Assembly: GCA_033557685.1 (NCBI GenBank)
Contig: JAWQRN010000459.1
Coordinates: 1-29,316 of the forward strand
Direction: 5' to 3'
Source: Sperchopsis tessellata
Lineage: Eukaryota > Arthropoda > Insecta > Coleoptera > Hydrophilidae
DNA: 29,316 nucleotides
Part shown: in pieces, positions 18,972-29,316 of the stretch
How the letters are laid out: each line of letters starts with the position of its first letter
Numbering within the stretch: the first letter of the stretch is position 1
Position numbers and translations under genes: made by a program
Notes under the pieces: model-generated
Told to the model about the DNA's origin: nothing
Database searches by the model: none
Seen by the model: the letters and a program-made list of their open reading frames with translations, nothing else

Positions 18972-21290
18972 CCCTGTATACTGAGAAATGAGTATTTCAA
19001 TTCTAACTGTTTTTATAAATAATGGTATGGAAAAATATTTTTCAAATACATGTTTTTTATTAAACGTGGACGAAATATAGATGAAATAAATAATTATCCA
19101 TTTTACGAATAATATGAAATCGGGAAGGCTTATGAAACAGAGTTGGAAAATGTTTAAGGTCTCATAATATCTCCAAGTAATTACTATACAATTTAATTGT
19201 GTAATGAACACTAAAATTGCAACAGAATTACAATAAAACAATAGAAAACAAAGACAATAAATGTAAGCAGTCAACCATTATATTACACAGCTGAGGGCAT
19301 GAGTGTACTCAGTAAATTCTTAGATTAATGGCATTCAGTAGAAATTAATTTAATGAAAGAAGTTCGCTCAGGTATATTTTCCTTTAAACGGTAGTATCTT
19401 AAAGGAATATTGGAAACATCATCGAGGAACAAGTGGAAAATACAGACAGTGAGAATCAAAGTGTGGAAGAAAATTCACAAAGCAAAATTAATTCTTTTCT
19501 CAGAAATGCTTGAGTGGGTATACTAATTTTATTAGAAAGGCTTATTATTATGATTTGCCAGATTTCCGGACAATCTTTGGGGAATTTGATAATTTTTAAT
19601 CTCTATCTAATTATTACGAGAAAGTTGTACGTTTTGTAAAATTTTTTGTGAGAAAAACATTAATACGCAATTTTTTATTTTTATACTATTAGGCTCTGTA
19701 AATCTGACAATAGATGGTATTTTTTATTATATAAATATTATCTTAAAGTTAGAAAATTGAGCAGTGTTCATTTCTGCAATAAAAAAGGAACTGTAATTAA
19801 AAAAAAAACACTTAACATCATAACTGAGATTGAAGTGTGGGTATTTGGTTGGTTGGTTAAATACGTTAAGGCATTTGACATAGCCATTTTGCCAGCCTAT
19901 TTTGGAATGACTTATACTTAGCTTAAACAAAAACATAAATAAGAATGACATAAGAAGGGAAAATTTTCCCAGAACAGCCCTTCTATTTAAAATAAGAAAA
20001 TAAAACTAGATAAATACGATCTCACCGAGAAAAGTTTGCTCTAAAACTACTTATAAAGTCTTGTTAATTTTGTTTCTTTATGTTTGTACCTAACAGTATA
20101 TCTTCGAAAGAGGTAGTCATACCACTAGATGTTTAAAATTAGTGGATTTAATTTCTGAAATAAAAAGTGGTGTTTGAAATTTAAATTTAAAAGATTTGAT
20201 GACGTGATGTCGTAACTCAAAAAATAGCGGGTATATTTTTAAAAAATGTCTATAATAATAAAAATCAGTGTCAGAGAATTTTCTCCTCAAATGATTAATA
20301 AACATTTTATGAATTTGTCTTCAAACTTTTGTACTGAACCAAAATTTACAGGGAAAATGATGGTTATGGGCTGGAACTGTTTTTATTCTATTTTTATGAA
20401 TAAAAAAACATATTGACTTCCTGGTTCTTTGAAGTGCATCTTTATGATGGATCATAAAGCTTATTGTTAGTGGGTTAAAAGTTAGACACGATTTATGGAA
20501 TTAAAGTGTCAGTGTTATATCACACCAGTTTACTGATTATTTTCTCTCTAAATATTAGATAATCATCTGTTAAAAAATCTGCTCAAAATGTATAATCACT
20601 TTGTATGTTGGCTTAGTCTGTAGTCCATTGATATTGTCTTAGTTTCATATCTTATTGTTGCTATTTTAATCCATAGTAAAAATCATTAAATAATTATTGT
20701 TAATAAAAGGTTCTCATTTTAATACACAATTTTATTTAGAATATGTTGGGTCTGTAGAATTTTACTATAAATATGATATAGTGCTATGAATAAATAAATG
20801 AGATAATCTTAATTTTAACTATAATAAAAATGACAAATTATCATAATGTTATTAGAAGAAAAACGATAAATATGTTGTTGAACCTTTTCACTTAAACGTA
20901 ATTGTCTCATGAGAGATGGTGTTAATATTTTGGGGCCTCTGGCACAAATTTAAATTGGGGTACCAATATTATACTTTACCTTGAATTCTTTTCTAGTCTG
21001 CAGGAACCTTTAAGTTGGGGGCCCCTAACGAGCTCCAGTAAATTCACTACTACAATCAGAATTATACTCGATATTCTTATTGGATATGCTCTTTTACAGT
21101 CACTTGAACTAAGAGGTAATTTGTATAGTGAACATGAGCAATATTTAATGAATTAATTTCACAGGAATGGAGTACTTTATTGTAGATAGTTTCAACTTGA
21201 CATCATTTAATCAATTTTTTTAAATATATAGAAAATATTTATTTGTGGGTTTGGGTGTGGTATTATTGGGTAAAAATTAATTTGAAAATA
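18972..21290. other. non-coding, nothing recognised
   Basis: AT-rich intergenic sequence. Short open frames are present on both strands but none shows a family motif, splice context or biased composition. Confidence 0.6.
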
Positions 21291-21299
21291 TTTTAAGAA

Positions 21300-21515
21300 C
21301 ACTGAGGATTTAAGGAAGAGGATCTAGACTGGCTGTATAGTCCACAATGCCAGAAAGATCTATTCCCCAAGCTGCAATCATCCTGGAAAGAACCATTTGA
21401 AGTAGTGAATAAAATTATCGGCATTATATAATGAATCAAGAAATCATCAAGAGGAAAACTGAAAGGAAAGTCGTACACTATCGATTAGCTCCATACACCA
21501 GCTTCCAATAAGAAG
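21300..21515 (+). pseudogene. Ty3/gypsy integrase C-terminal tail
   Basis: The frame reads LYSPQCQKDLFPKLQSSWKE, then PFEVVNKI, followed after frame changes by R-G-K-L-K and V-V-H-Y-R-L-A-P-Y-T. This matches the C-terminal end of insect gypsy polyproteins (Y-x-P-x-R-x-K-G-x-x-P-K-L-x-x-x-W-x-G-P-F/Y-x-V, then K-V-V-H-x-D-R-L-A-P-Y). Upstream pol is missing. At least one frameshift and a TAA interrupt it. Confidence 0.75.
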
Positions 21516-22030
21516 AACATCGCCTAGTAGATAAATTACAATTACAGGAGATCTGTGTGATGCCAGTCAGGAATGGTCATTGGCGCACAGTGTGGTAGTT
21601 GATCTGAAGATGTTCCGGGGTATTGCCAAGGAGTTCAGCACATGATTCCAGGGACTTGATGAACTGCATAGCTATGTCAAATCTGTACAACAAGTGCTGT
21701 AGTTGGTTGATCAAGACAGATTCATTTATTATTTGGTTACGAAGAGGAAGTCCAGTCTGCGGACAACCTACCGAAACATCTGGCCCTGCCTTTGCGCGCT
21801 GCAAGTGACTACTTAATAGCAAGATTGCCAGAAATTAGCCATTCTAAGACTTGGTTGTGGACTCAACCAACTAAGTTGGGAATTCGTCCGAAATATGATA
21901 GAATTCATCTTCAAGGATTCCGACGTGAATATTATTGTGTATCACTTACAGCAAAAAAAATTTGTACCAAAAACAACGATGACTGCTATTTCTACTATTA
22001 GTCAATCTGCGCAAAATTTAAAGCCTATAA
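21516..22030 (+). other. unassigned low-similarity segment, likely transposon-derived
   Basis: A stop-interrupted + frame reads LDELHSYVKSVQQVL and LVDQDRFIYYLVTKRKSS, which looks like old protein-coding sequence. It has a loose likeness to the gag of BEL/Pao elements but no decisive motif. It lies between the gypsy integrase tail and the LINE. Base composition is less AT-rich than the flanking DNA, another hint of mobile-element origin. Confidence 0.35.
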
Positions 22031-22034
22031 TCAG

Positions 22035-23269
22035 GTCAACAAGGTGCAAATGAATACGCTTCAGCAAGAAATCAATGAGAGCATTCAAGCACATTGGGAC
22101 TAGACGTGGACTGATAAAATCTCGGCAGTTATTGACTTAGAAGTCAGTCTTGTGATGCACTAGATGGTTGTTGAAACCCGCTCCAGTTCATCAGGAACTT
22201 GTTGGTGAAGGTGGTTTTCTTGCCTTTGATCCTGAAGACAAAGTTGAGCTGCTACTGAACTCACTTGAGGGTCAGTTCACACCTAACCCTTCGGTGAAAG
22301 TAGCAGAAAATGCGTATATCGAGTTCTACGTTGATCGAGTTTTCGAACAACAGGTGGTATTCAAGGCACAGCTTGTCACTTCGCAAGAAGTGAAAAGCAT
22401 CATTCGCAAGTTAAGCAAGCACAAAGCCCCGAGCATGACGGTATTGGCAATATTGCCTTGAAGCATCTGCCAGACCGGGTAGTGAGTATATTGAATAGTA
22501 TCTACATGCACAGGCACTTTCCCGGTCCCTGGAAGTTGGCGAAGGTGATTGTAATCCTAAAACCGGGGAACACGCATAGATTTGCTGCTAACCACGGGCC
22601 TATCAATCTGCTCAGTTGTCTTACTAAAGTGATTGAAAGCGCTTTACATAGAAGACTGCTAGATCACATCACTTCTCAAGATTTGCTGATCAAAGAGTAG
22701 TTCGGAATTAGCTCGGAACACAGGACGACTGCGCAAGTACTACGGCTTACATTACAGAATACATTACCCGCGGTTTCAATGAGAAGAGACATCGCTGCTG
22801 TGTTTCTCGACATTGAAAAGCATTCGGCAAAGTTTGGCACTCCGGAATGATGTGAAAACTGATATACACGGCACTCCCAGATGTTTAGGACCACCTCATC
22901 AGATCGCATCTGAGTTTCTATGTCAGTACCAAGGGAGCAGCGTCTACTAGTAGACTGCAGACTTTACCCTCTGCTAAACAGCTGGTCGAAATTATCGCTC
23001 GATACAAAGTGTGTGCTTTATCAGAGAGCATGAAATGCTTGCACGTATTCCAGAACAAGAAACTGCGAGCCGTAACTGGTACGCACCTCCTCATTCAAAA
23101 TCTTATGATCGACACGGTAGATGAGTTTGTGTTGAGACAAGCTGATAAACTGTACGATGCTGGACAATCGCACAACATCTCTTTGATTAGAGAGCTTGGA
23201 CAGTACGATACTCAAAATCCTTATTACAAGCACAAACACCCCAAGCTTCTGCTTGAGGTGCGAGTGTAA
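22035..23269 (+). pseudogene. Jockey-type non-LTR retrotransposon (LINE) ORF2 remnant
   Basis: The order is QMNTLQQEINESIQAHWD (linker after the endonuclease), DPEDKVELLLNSLEGQFTPN, IIRKLSKHKAPS, then HFPGPWKLAKVIVILKPGN, INLLSCLTKVIESALHRRLL, FGISSEHRTTAQVLRL and AAVFLDIEK: reverse transcriptase fingers and first palm block of Jockey-clade LINEs. The catalytic YADD block and thumb are deleted. It resumes at LHVFQNKKLRAVTGTHLLIQ and ELGQYD, the Jockey C-terminus. Several stops and frameshifts occur, for example at 22459, 22698 and 22848. There is no endonuclease domain, so the copy is 5'-truncated as well as internally deleted. Confidence 0.85.
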
Positions 23270-23565
23270 ATAGTGCAACCTAACCTCGTCTGTGTCTGGA
23301 GGAATTCCTGGGCGACACATGACCGAGATAGGTTAGTATTCCCCAAATCAGCTGTGCTGAAGTAGGGCTGTAGCACATGAGTACTAATCCCGTAATTCGT
23401 TCTTATCACCGTTCAGTTCTTTATTGTACACCAAGTAATTACCCTAGGGTAAGAACTTGGAATAACTTTACCATTTTTTTCTATGTTTTAGGAAGAAGTT
23501 CAACAAGATGGAAGCCAGGAGACCAGTTGAAGTTAGAGACGCGTCGCATTAAATATAACCAGTAG
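23270..23565. other. non-coding, nothing recognised
   Basis: Between the LINE end and a gypsy LTR fragment. No poly(A) or target duplication that would mark the LINE 3' end was found. Confidence 0.5.
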
Positions 23566-23666
23566 AATACAGTTGTATAATTTATCATTGTGTAAACTGA
23601 ACACTTTAAAATATATACATTTTAAACTTGTTCAACTGTTATTTGTGAACTTGTAAATATATTACA
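23566..23666 (+). repeat. Ty3/gypsy LTR fragment related to 26005-26301
   Basis: aatacagttgtataat, actttaaaatatatacattt and aacttgttcaactgttattt recur in order near 26200-26300, and the end attaca aligns with gttgca. Only the LTR 3' part is present. With the integrase tail at 21300 it could be the 3' LTR of one element split by the LINE, or a separate relic. Confidence 0.65.
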
Positions 23667-26004
23667 GTATTTTGTGTTTAACGGATAAAATCCCAACTGA
23701 ACGATCTCGTAAAGAAGTCTGGGTCACAAATACGACATAGCAAAAGAATTTTAAGACCCAGCTTAAAACAATGTGGGTACACAATTCTATAAATATTTAT
23801 GATTTTAAAACACCGCTACATTGTTATATTCAATGTTATTATATTTAATTGGTAAATTACTATATTTGCATGAAGTCCTAAGTGATCTATAAGAAATGTA
23901 ATCTCCGCTAGAGGAACTGTGACCGATGGTTTGTCAACAACGAACGTGAATATATTAAGAGGACAAAGTACGAGGAAATGCCATCCATGCCTGTTGTTCA
24001 ACGTGACACACTAATGTCATATCAAACAGTAATCAAGTTCAACCCACAGTGTCGTAGGTACGTAACTGATACGCTGTTTTGTTACGCTGGTGGGCAACAT
24101 TTTACAAATTGTTGGTTATTTTATACGCGAACTTTTCTTAAATTGTAAGCATCACCAAATATGTAGGTTGATATAGCATTATAGAGATTTTACATAAGTA
24201 CTAAGAAACATTTAGAGCATTATTTGCTCGATGCGAGGACGAGGTTATTAAATCATATACTAAGTATGATACGTTCTAAAATATGAGTAATATTTACCTA
24301 ACTACATTTATGCATGCATTTTTTTCGAGTCATGCAATACGCATTTTTGATTATTCTATACATATGCAGTTGCATACATTTTCATTTTTGTGTATAAATC
24401 ATTTAATTTGTCAAATACATCTAGCAGTTTACAATAGACTACTCTAATTTACCGAGTAAATCGTGTTGATGTAAATAACTCTATATTGCTAACCAATAAA
24501 ATAAACAGAAACAGATCCAACAAAACAAATTAAATTAAAAGAGGCACATAATGGTTTAAGTCATAAATGAGTCGTTAAGTAAATAAAAAGAAAGTCCACT
24601 TGTTTGTAAACTGTTTGTGTAGTTGTGCCTTTACGAATACTGACAGAAGATTATAAACGTTCAAGCTTGACTAAAAAAAATGTCTATATTGAAGAGAGAT
24701 GGGTATAAGGAGGTCGGATATAATCACTGCACTACCTCGTCCCATCATCATACAGATGCTGAGTGGATTTTATTGTTCTGTAGTTTTTATGAACATAAAC
24801 CGCTCATTGAGTTTTATATAACTCCGTCAAGGTTGGAATTCTTTTCCATTCCAATTGTTTTCCAAAGTTGCTGAGTTTCCAAATACAATAGCACATATGA
24901 TACCGTCGATAGAGTGCAACTTTAACGCTAATATGTTCGTTCAAAAGATAAGGAAATGAGGTCAATTTAGGGGCAAGTTGGTCAATATGTATCCCAAGTT
25001 AAATTTTAGTGTGTCCTAACTCAACGTGTAAACAGTTTCTTGTGTCTGGTGGAGTATATAACAATTGTTGTTTATCTTACATTAAGGTTGAGGTAGTTTT
25101 TCTGAAACTAGACAGAGAAAAATTATCTCTCTGATAGTATCCTCCAACTCACTCCAGGCCCGTGCCACAAGAGCAGAACGGCATACACTCTGGATCATTC
25201 GTATACATTATATCAGCTCCTCGAGAGATCGAGTGCCACACCATGTAAGCCATATGATTTCGGCTATTCGAATAGGATACCATAGCTAAGGCTTTTGACA
25301 GGACCAGGTGTTTTTGATTTACCAGTTATACAGTCTGTTATGGAATTTAGAACATTTATAATCGACTTCAAAGCTCTTCCTTAGTAGGAAGAGCGCCAAT
25401 TGGTTTATAGTTTCCAAGCAATGTTTTGTCACCTTTTTACGGATAGATTTATCAAGTTAGGATACTGTTGTTTGAAATATTTCTAGTTTATTGTTAACAT
25501 CCGAATATTGAATATTAATTTACTGGCGAATAAGTGATAGCTATCACAATTTTGACGTAAAAAATATATATTTTCGAGTAAGATACAAGTTGCGTCACTT
25601 CAACATATCTTAACAGCTGTTACTTTCAGTGTCATTATTTTATGAGAAGTTGGAGAAAAATTTGTTACTGTAGTAAATTGATTGTTTTATTCTGGCTTAT
25701 GGCTTTTTCGTTAACGCATATAATGTGACAACAGCACATACTCGAATCCATTTCTTTCGCTGCGTGTAATTTATTTTTGTATCATATTGAGATAGTGATT
25801 TAGCAACAAAACTAAATATTTGCTGCTATTTTAGCCGATACACTGTGAAGAATATAGGGAATCGTAGATAGTTATAACATCGACGGTAGGTAACGCTGTT
25901 TATATCTATGTATGTAGCGATAGTTCAAATATGCAGTTACATTTTACAAATGTTTGCAGTTATGTGGATCTTTGTAGATATGGCAAGGAAGTAAAATATT
26001 ATAT
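23667..26004. other. non-coding, nothing recognised
   Basis: AT-rich intergenic DNA. A compact hairpin lies at 25373-25394. No gene family motif appears in the short open frames on either strand. Confidence 0.6.
25373..25394. repeat. 9-bp perfect hairpin
   Basis: GCTCTTCCT and AGGAAGAGC around the loop TAGT. It is compact and GC-richer than its surroundings. Function is unknown and chance is possible. Confidence 0.5.
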
Positions 26005-26301
26005 TGTTGCGAATTTAGGGTTGAGTAGCTGCGTCGCTGGGCATCTTGTCCGCAGCATGTGCTTCGAAGCGATGACGCCATCCCATAGTCTAGAAAGACG
26101 GCGAATTCTCCCGCTTCAGTTTCTCGGGGACCCGCTCGTGGCTTCTGAGGAGCATATAAAAGCGGAGAGCAGTCAGAGTCGGTAGCTCATGAGTTACTAT
26201 CAATTACAGTTGTCATAGTGTTAAATATAAATTAAATACTTTAAAATACGTACATTCTAAACTGGTTCAACTGATATCTGTGAACCCTTAAAAACGTTGC
26301 A
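26005..26301 (+). repeat. Ty3/gypsy 5' LTR
   Basis: Starts tgttgcgaatttaggg and ends acgttgca, about 297 bp. The U3 part (26010-26180) is notably GC- and CpG-rich in an AT-rich window. A TATA box sits near its end. The R/U5 part matches 23566-23666. Confidence 0.7.
26155..26162 (+). promoter_or_regulatory. LTR TATA box, tataaaag
   Basis: Canonical TATA box at the end of the GC-rich U3, followed about 25-30 bases later by a likely start region near gcagtcagagtcgg. It would drive transcription of the retroelement. Confidence 0.6.
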
Positions 26302-26325
26302 GTGATATCAGGTGTGCGGTTTCAA
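26302..26325 (+). other. probable primer-binding site
   Basis: gtgatatcaggtgtgcggtt directly follows the LTR end, resembling the G-T-G-G-T-x-T-C-A-G-A-A-G-T-G start common after LTRs of insect gypsy elements. The tRNA is not assigned. Confidence 0.45.
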
Positions 26326-26409
26326 CAAATAATTACAAAATGAAACAAAAATAAATAAATAAAGTGTTGTTAGCAGGCTACATTTACAATTTAAAATAGT
26401 GTATGATAA

Positions 26410-27412
26410 ATGGAAACGAGATCAACTAAGAAATTTGAGGACACAGAAGAGAAAACCGACCAACCAATGAACATGAATCAAATTCTGCTAATAATCAGGA
26501 ACATTCTAAAACTTTAGAAAACACCTAAAAAACAATTCAAGACAAAATAGAACAAAGCTTGAAGAAAATTCTAGAAGTCTAAGAAGTAAGCTAAAAGAAA
26601 ATTCCAGAAGAAAACCGTGGATCATTTGAAATAAAAATGGAACAGATTCTTGAAGAAAATTCTAGAATGTTTGAGACAAAAATCAACCAGAGGCTGGTAG
26701 AAAATTCTAGAAATTTGAAAGTCAAACTTGAAGGAAATTCAATAATGATAGAACATAAAAGTGAAAAGATGTAAAACAAAATATAAGCCCTCAGTGAAGA
26801 GTATGGTATCTTGAAAGGAGACATTGAAAAGTTCGCAAAGAAACCATTAACTACTGCATTGCAGTCGACTGACCAGAGGAGAAAGGTACCAAAATTTGAT
26901 GGAAAATCTTCACACTTTTTAAGAGGCAATTCGAAAAGGCTACCGAATACAATGGCTGGGACGACACTGATAAGGTGACTAATTTTACCATTGTGTTACA
27001 AGGCCAGGTATTGTACGTCCTGCACAATATTTCCAAGAATAGCAGAGAAAACTTCGAAAATCTGGTACAGGGCCTAAAATTAAGATTTGGGGACAATCAC
27101 TTGACGTCCATGCACCAAGTCCAACTAACGATTCGGTAACAAAAGTGTGGGGAGTAATTGCAAGAATATGCATCCGACATCGATATACTTACCAGACTTA
27201 CCTACGGAGATATACAAGAAGATGCCGTCTGTAATCGCAGTCAATATGTTTGTTACTGGCCTTACAGACCTGGAAATATCCCTAGTAGTCCAGAATGGCC
27301 CGCAACAAAACCTGTGTAAAGCCGTGGGTACACCACTCAGATTTGAAGATGCATATTACCGTTATAGAGGAAAGTACATACGCGAAGTAAAAATGGAAGT
27401 AGCACCAGCTTA
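26410..27412 (+). pseudogene. Ty3/gypsy gag, decayed
   Basis: It begins METRSTKKFEDTEEKT at 26410. The N-terminal part is a charged, Asn/Glu/Lys-rich repeat with recurring E-N-S-R (near 26565, 26600, 26656, 26700), likely a coiled coil. The core reads KVPKFDGKSSHF, then FKRQFEKATEYNGWDDTDKV and LQGQVLYVLHNISKNSRENF, resembling the gypsy gag F-x-x-Q-F-E-x-A-A-x-x-N-G-W then L-x-G-x-A-x-x-V-L. It ends LQEYASDIDILTRLTYGDIQ, then AVNMFVTGLTDLEISLVVQN. At least three frame changes and several stops occur. Confidence 0.8.
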
Positions 27413-27529
27413 GGAAGTGAGTATTTACAAGCGAAAAGTTTTGAAAAGAGGGGCACGTTCGCAGACATTTTCGACTGAGAGTGAGGTGTCTGGAAACGTC
27501 AGCTAAAACCAGATACAGGAAAACTAAAA

Positions 27530-28790
27530 AACCGCTAATACTAACGGGCATATGCTGGTGGGCACGAAGAAAGGCGCCAGAATATCCAGAATACAGCATC
27601 ATGTGAAAAGTCTCATAACTAATGGAAGTATTGGGAAGAAGAAGTGCCAGTTCACAATGTGGCGGATTTAGTTGAAGAAGAAATCCTCGAGTTGGATTTT
27701 ATGAGCCGTCATGGAGCTGTTGATGTGAAGGATACATTACTGAAAATAGGAAGTGTGCCTTTCTGGTTCTAAGTTACCCAGTGTGTGCCTCCTATTTACC
27801 GATGATGTCATGATCCCGGCTATGACTGAACAAATACTCCAAGCTAAGGTTGAAAATTAAATGGATGATGGCAGGTTAGGTCTTATTGAATCTTGTGTGG
27901 AAAATCCAATCAAGAAGGGAGTTCTGATAAGAAGAGCTCTAGTTAGGTGCCAAGATGTAATTCCAGTTCGTGTCTTGAACACCAACAAGTTTCCTATAAA
28001 TCTTAATAATGAAAAAGTCTGAGTTGCCCAATGTGAAGAAGATACAGTGCATCGATTATGTGAGGAAATTAAAAGCAGTATTGCCGACAATCTAAAAGAT
28101 GTATCATCGGCAGTAGAAAAATAAGTGCTAAAATTCTTAAGGAAATCGCAAGACATATTTTCCATCGAAGAGGAAGTCTTTGGTCGTACCTTGGCACGTA
28201 ACGTTGTACAACACAAGATTGACACCGGTAGTACCACCGCAATAAAGCAGCATCCAAGGTGGTTACCCCTGGGCAAACGAGAAGCAGCCGAAGATTTGCT
28301 GAAGAAGACGCATCAACAGGGCGTCATATAATCTTCCAGTAGTCCTTGGGGCTCACCAGTTGTTCTGGTTTCACAGAAAATGGATCTTTCAGATTTTGCG
28401 TAGAATTTAGAAGACTGAATGATGAAGAAATATTATTACCCTTTGCCAATAATAGAAGACACTTTGGATACCTTGGCAGGGTCACTATGGTTCTCCACTT
28501 TAGGCTTGAAGAGTTTATATTGGAAAGTAGAGCTAGACTCTAAATACCGATAAAAGATTGCTTTTACTGCATGATCAGGACTGTGGAAGTTCAGTCTCAT
28601 GCCATTTGGACTATGCAATGTACCAGCAAGTTTTGAAAGACTTTTGGACCTTGTTCTCAAGAGTTTATTTTGAAGATCTGTCTGACTAATAGCCAAGGCA
28701 TTTGAAGAACATTAGAAGAATTTGGAGGAGGTTTTTAGAAAATTTAGAAATACCCATTTCAAAATTTATATTGCAAAATTTTTCCAAAAT
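27530..28790 (+). pseudogene. Ty3/gypsy pol: protease remnant and reverse transcriptase, truncated
   Basis: An eroded zinc-knuckle region (27530-27600) is followed by a protease piece, GSIGKKKCQF then ILELDFMSRHGAVDVKD; the DTG active site is deleted. Next come RRALVRCQDVIPVRVLNTNK, VVQHKIDTGSTTAIKQHPRW, GVI-SSSSPWGSPVVLVS and FRFCVEFRRLND, the conserved entry of Ty3/gypsy reverse transcriptases. Then FSLMPFGLCNVPASFERLLD precedes the palm. The Y-x-D-D site is not readable, but FEEH and NLEEVFRKFRNTHFK follow as usual. Stops and frameshifts are scattered throughout. It ends near 28790 with no RNase H or integrase. Confidence 0.85.
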
Positions 28791-29179
28791 ATTCTGCGGC
28801 AGTAACAAACCATATGAATACTATTTCTGTTAATTTACAGGGGAAATTGAAGGGAAAACATAGGTGGAGAAGATATAATAAATTTATAAATTTTTAATAG
28901 ATTGTTATAAATATACCACACTTGTATCTAGACATACAGTTTTCCCCAGGTTTAAAAAAAATACAAGAAAGACGTAGTAAGTATTAACGTAGGAAATAGA
29001 GCAAATAACAACTGAAAAGATGTGTGCAGGATTGTACAAAGTTCTTTAAGACATTAGTAAAGAAAATTAATAGAGAATATGAAGAAGAAAGGCAATAGCA
29101 ACAAAACGGAAGCAATTATGATTTAAATTTGTAGAAAGTGAGAGGAAATAAGTATGAAAACAGGTAAAATCAAAAGTGA

Positions 29180-29180
<1 letters not shown>
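28791..29180. other. non-coding, nothing recognised
   Basis: A- and T-rich DNA after the truncated pol, with no coding signal and no visible LTR. Confidence 0.55.
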
Positions 29181-29214
<34 letters not shown>

Positions 29215-29246
29215 TATAAATATATATATTTATATATATGGTACGG

Positions 29247-29305
<59 letters not shown>

Positions 29306-29316
29306 AGTGTATATGT
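29181..29316. repeat. TA microsatellite merging into GT microsatellite
   Basis: Alternating TA with interruptions (tataaatata, ggtacggatataaat), then about 13 GT units from 29282, reaching the window edge. It may continue beyond the window. Confidence 0.95.

Larger units (their letters stand above)
26005..28790 (+). mobile_element. Ty3/gypsy LTR retrotransposon, 5' portion
   Basis: A 5' LTR, a leader with a probable primer-binding site, gag, a partial protease and a reverse transcriptase that fades out after the palm region. RNase H, integrase and 3' LTR are absent from the window. All coding parts carry stops and frameshifts. GC content and codon use differ clearly from the AT-rich surroundings. 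The LTR is related to the fragment at 23566-23666, so the same family is present at least twice here. Confidence 0.85.

Noticed and set aside
26591..27602. Several - strand open frames of 60 to 110 codons
   Set aside because: They are antisense to the gypsy gag and protease region on the + strand.
1..29316. CRISPR arrays, operons, phage or toxin systems
   Set aside because: No evenly spaced repeat-spacer array, Shine-Dalgarno-led gene clusters or prokaryotic genes were seen. The window is eukaryotic.

Overview
This is an AT-rich, intron-bearing animal window. The evidence is a spliced gene with GT-AG introns of 0.66 to 4.2 kb, a tRNA-derived SINE, microsatellites and decayed retrotransposons of the BEL/Pao, Ty3/gypsy and Jockey types. 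That mix, with an orphan-type SLC6 transporter tail, points to an arthropod, most likely an insect. Species cannot be read from the sequence. No CRISPR, operon or prokaryotic signal is present.

Layout. (1) 1-11532, + strand: the 3' half of one protein-coding gene, an SLC6-family (sodium/neurotransmitter symporter fold) transporter. Five exons are visible (131-288, 948-1202, 5445-5675, 6668-6868, 10825-11532), covering TM8 to TM12 and a long cytoplasmic C-terminal tail; earlier exons lie outside the window. The visible coding part is about 516 residues. The tail has three PPxY motifs and a duplicated Arg/Ser-rich motif. TM8 lacks the polar residues that normally bind sodium at the Na2 site. 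The best guess is an orphan insect SLC6 member of the bloated tubules or bedraggled kind. Its introns hold three SINE copies, an interspersed repeat also found at 14 kb, a roughly 0.6-0.8 kb tandem duplication and a decayed transposase. (2) 11533-15084: 3' UTR, a 17-bp minisatellite and a directly repeated roughly 210-bp unit. (3) 15090-18654, - strand: a non-autonomous, doubly deleted BEL/Pao LTR retrotransposon with both LTRs and a probable 5-bp target duplication. (4) 18655-21290: mostly anonymous AT-rich DNA with one MITE-like inverted repeat. (5) 21300-23670, + strand: a Ty3/gypsy integrase tail, a Jockey-type LINE remnant lacking its catalytic palm, and an LTR piece related to the next element. 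(6) 26005-28790, + strand: a Ty3/gypsy element with 5' LTR, likely TATA box, gag and truncated pol. (7) The window ends in a TA/GT microsatellite.

The only apparently functional gene is the SLC6 transporter. Everything else recognisable is mobile-element debris carrying stop codons and frameshifts. No new multi-gene system is visible. The most interesting points are the atypical sodium site and PY-motif tail of the transporter, the compact BEL/Pao deletion derivative, and the unnamed interspersed repeat shared between 5.1 kb and 14 kb.
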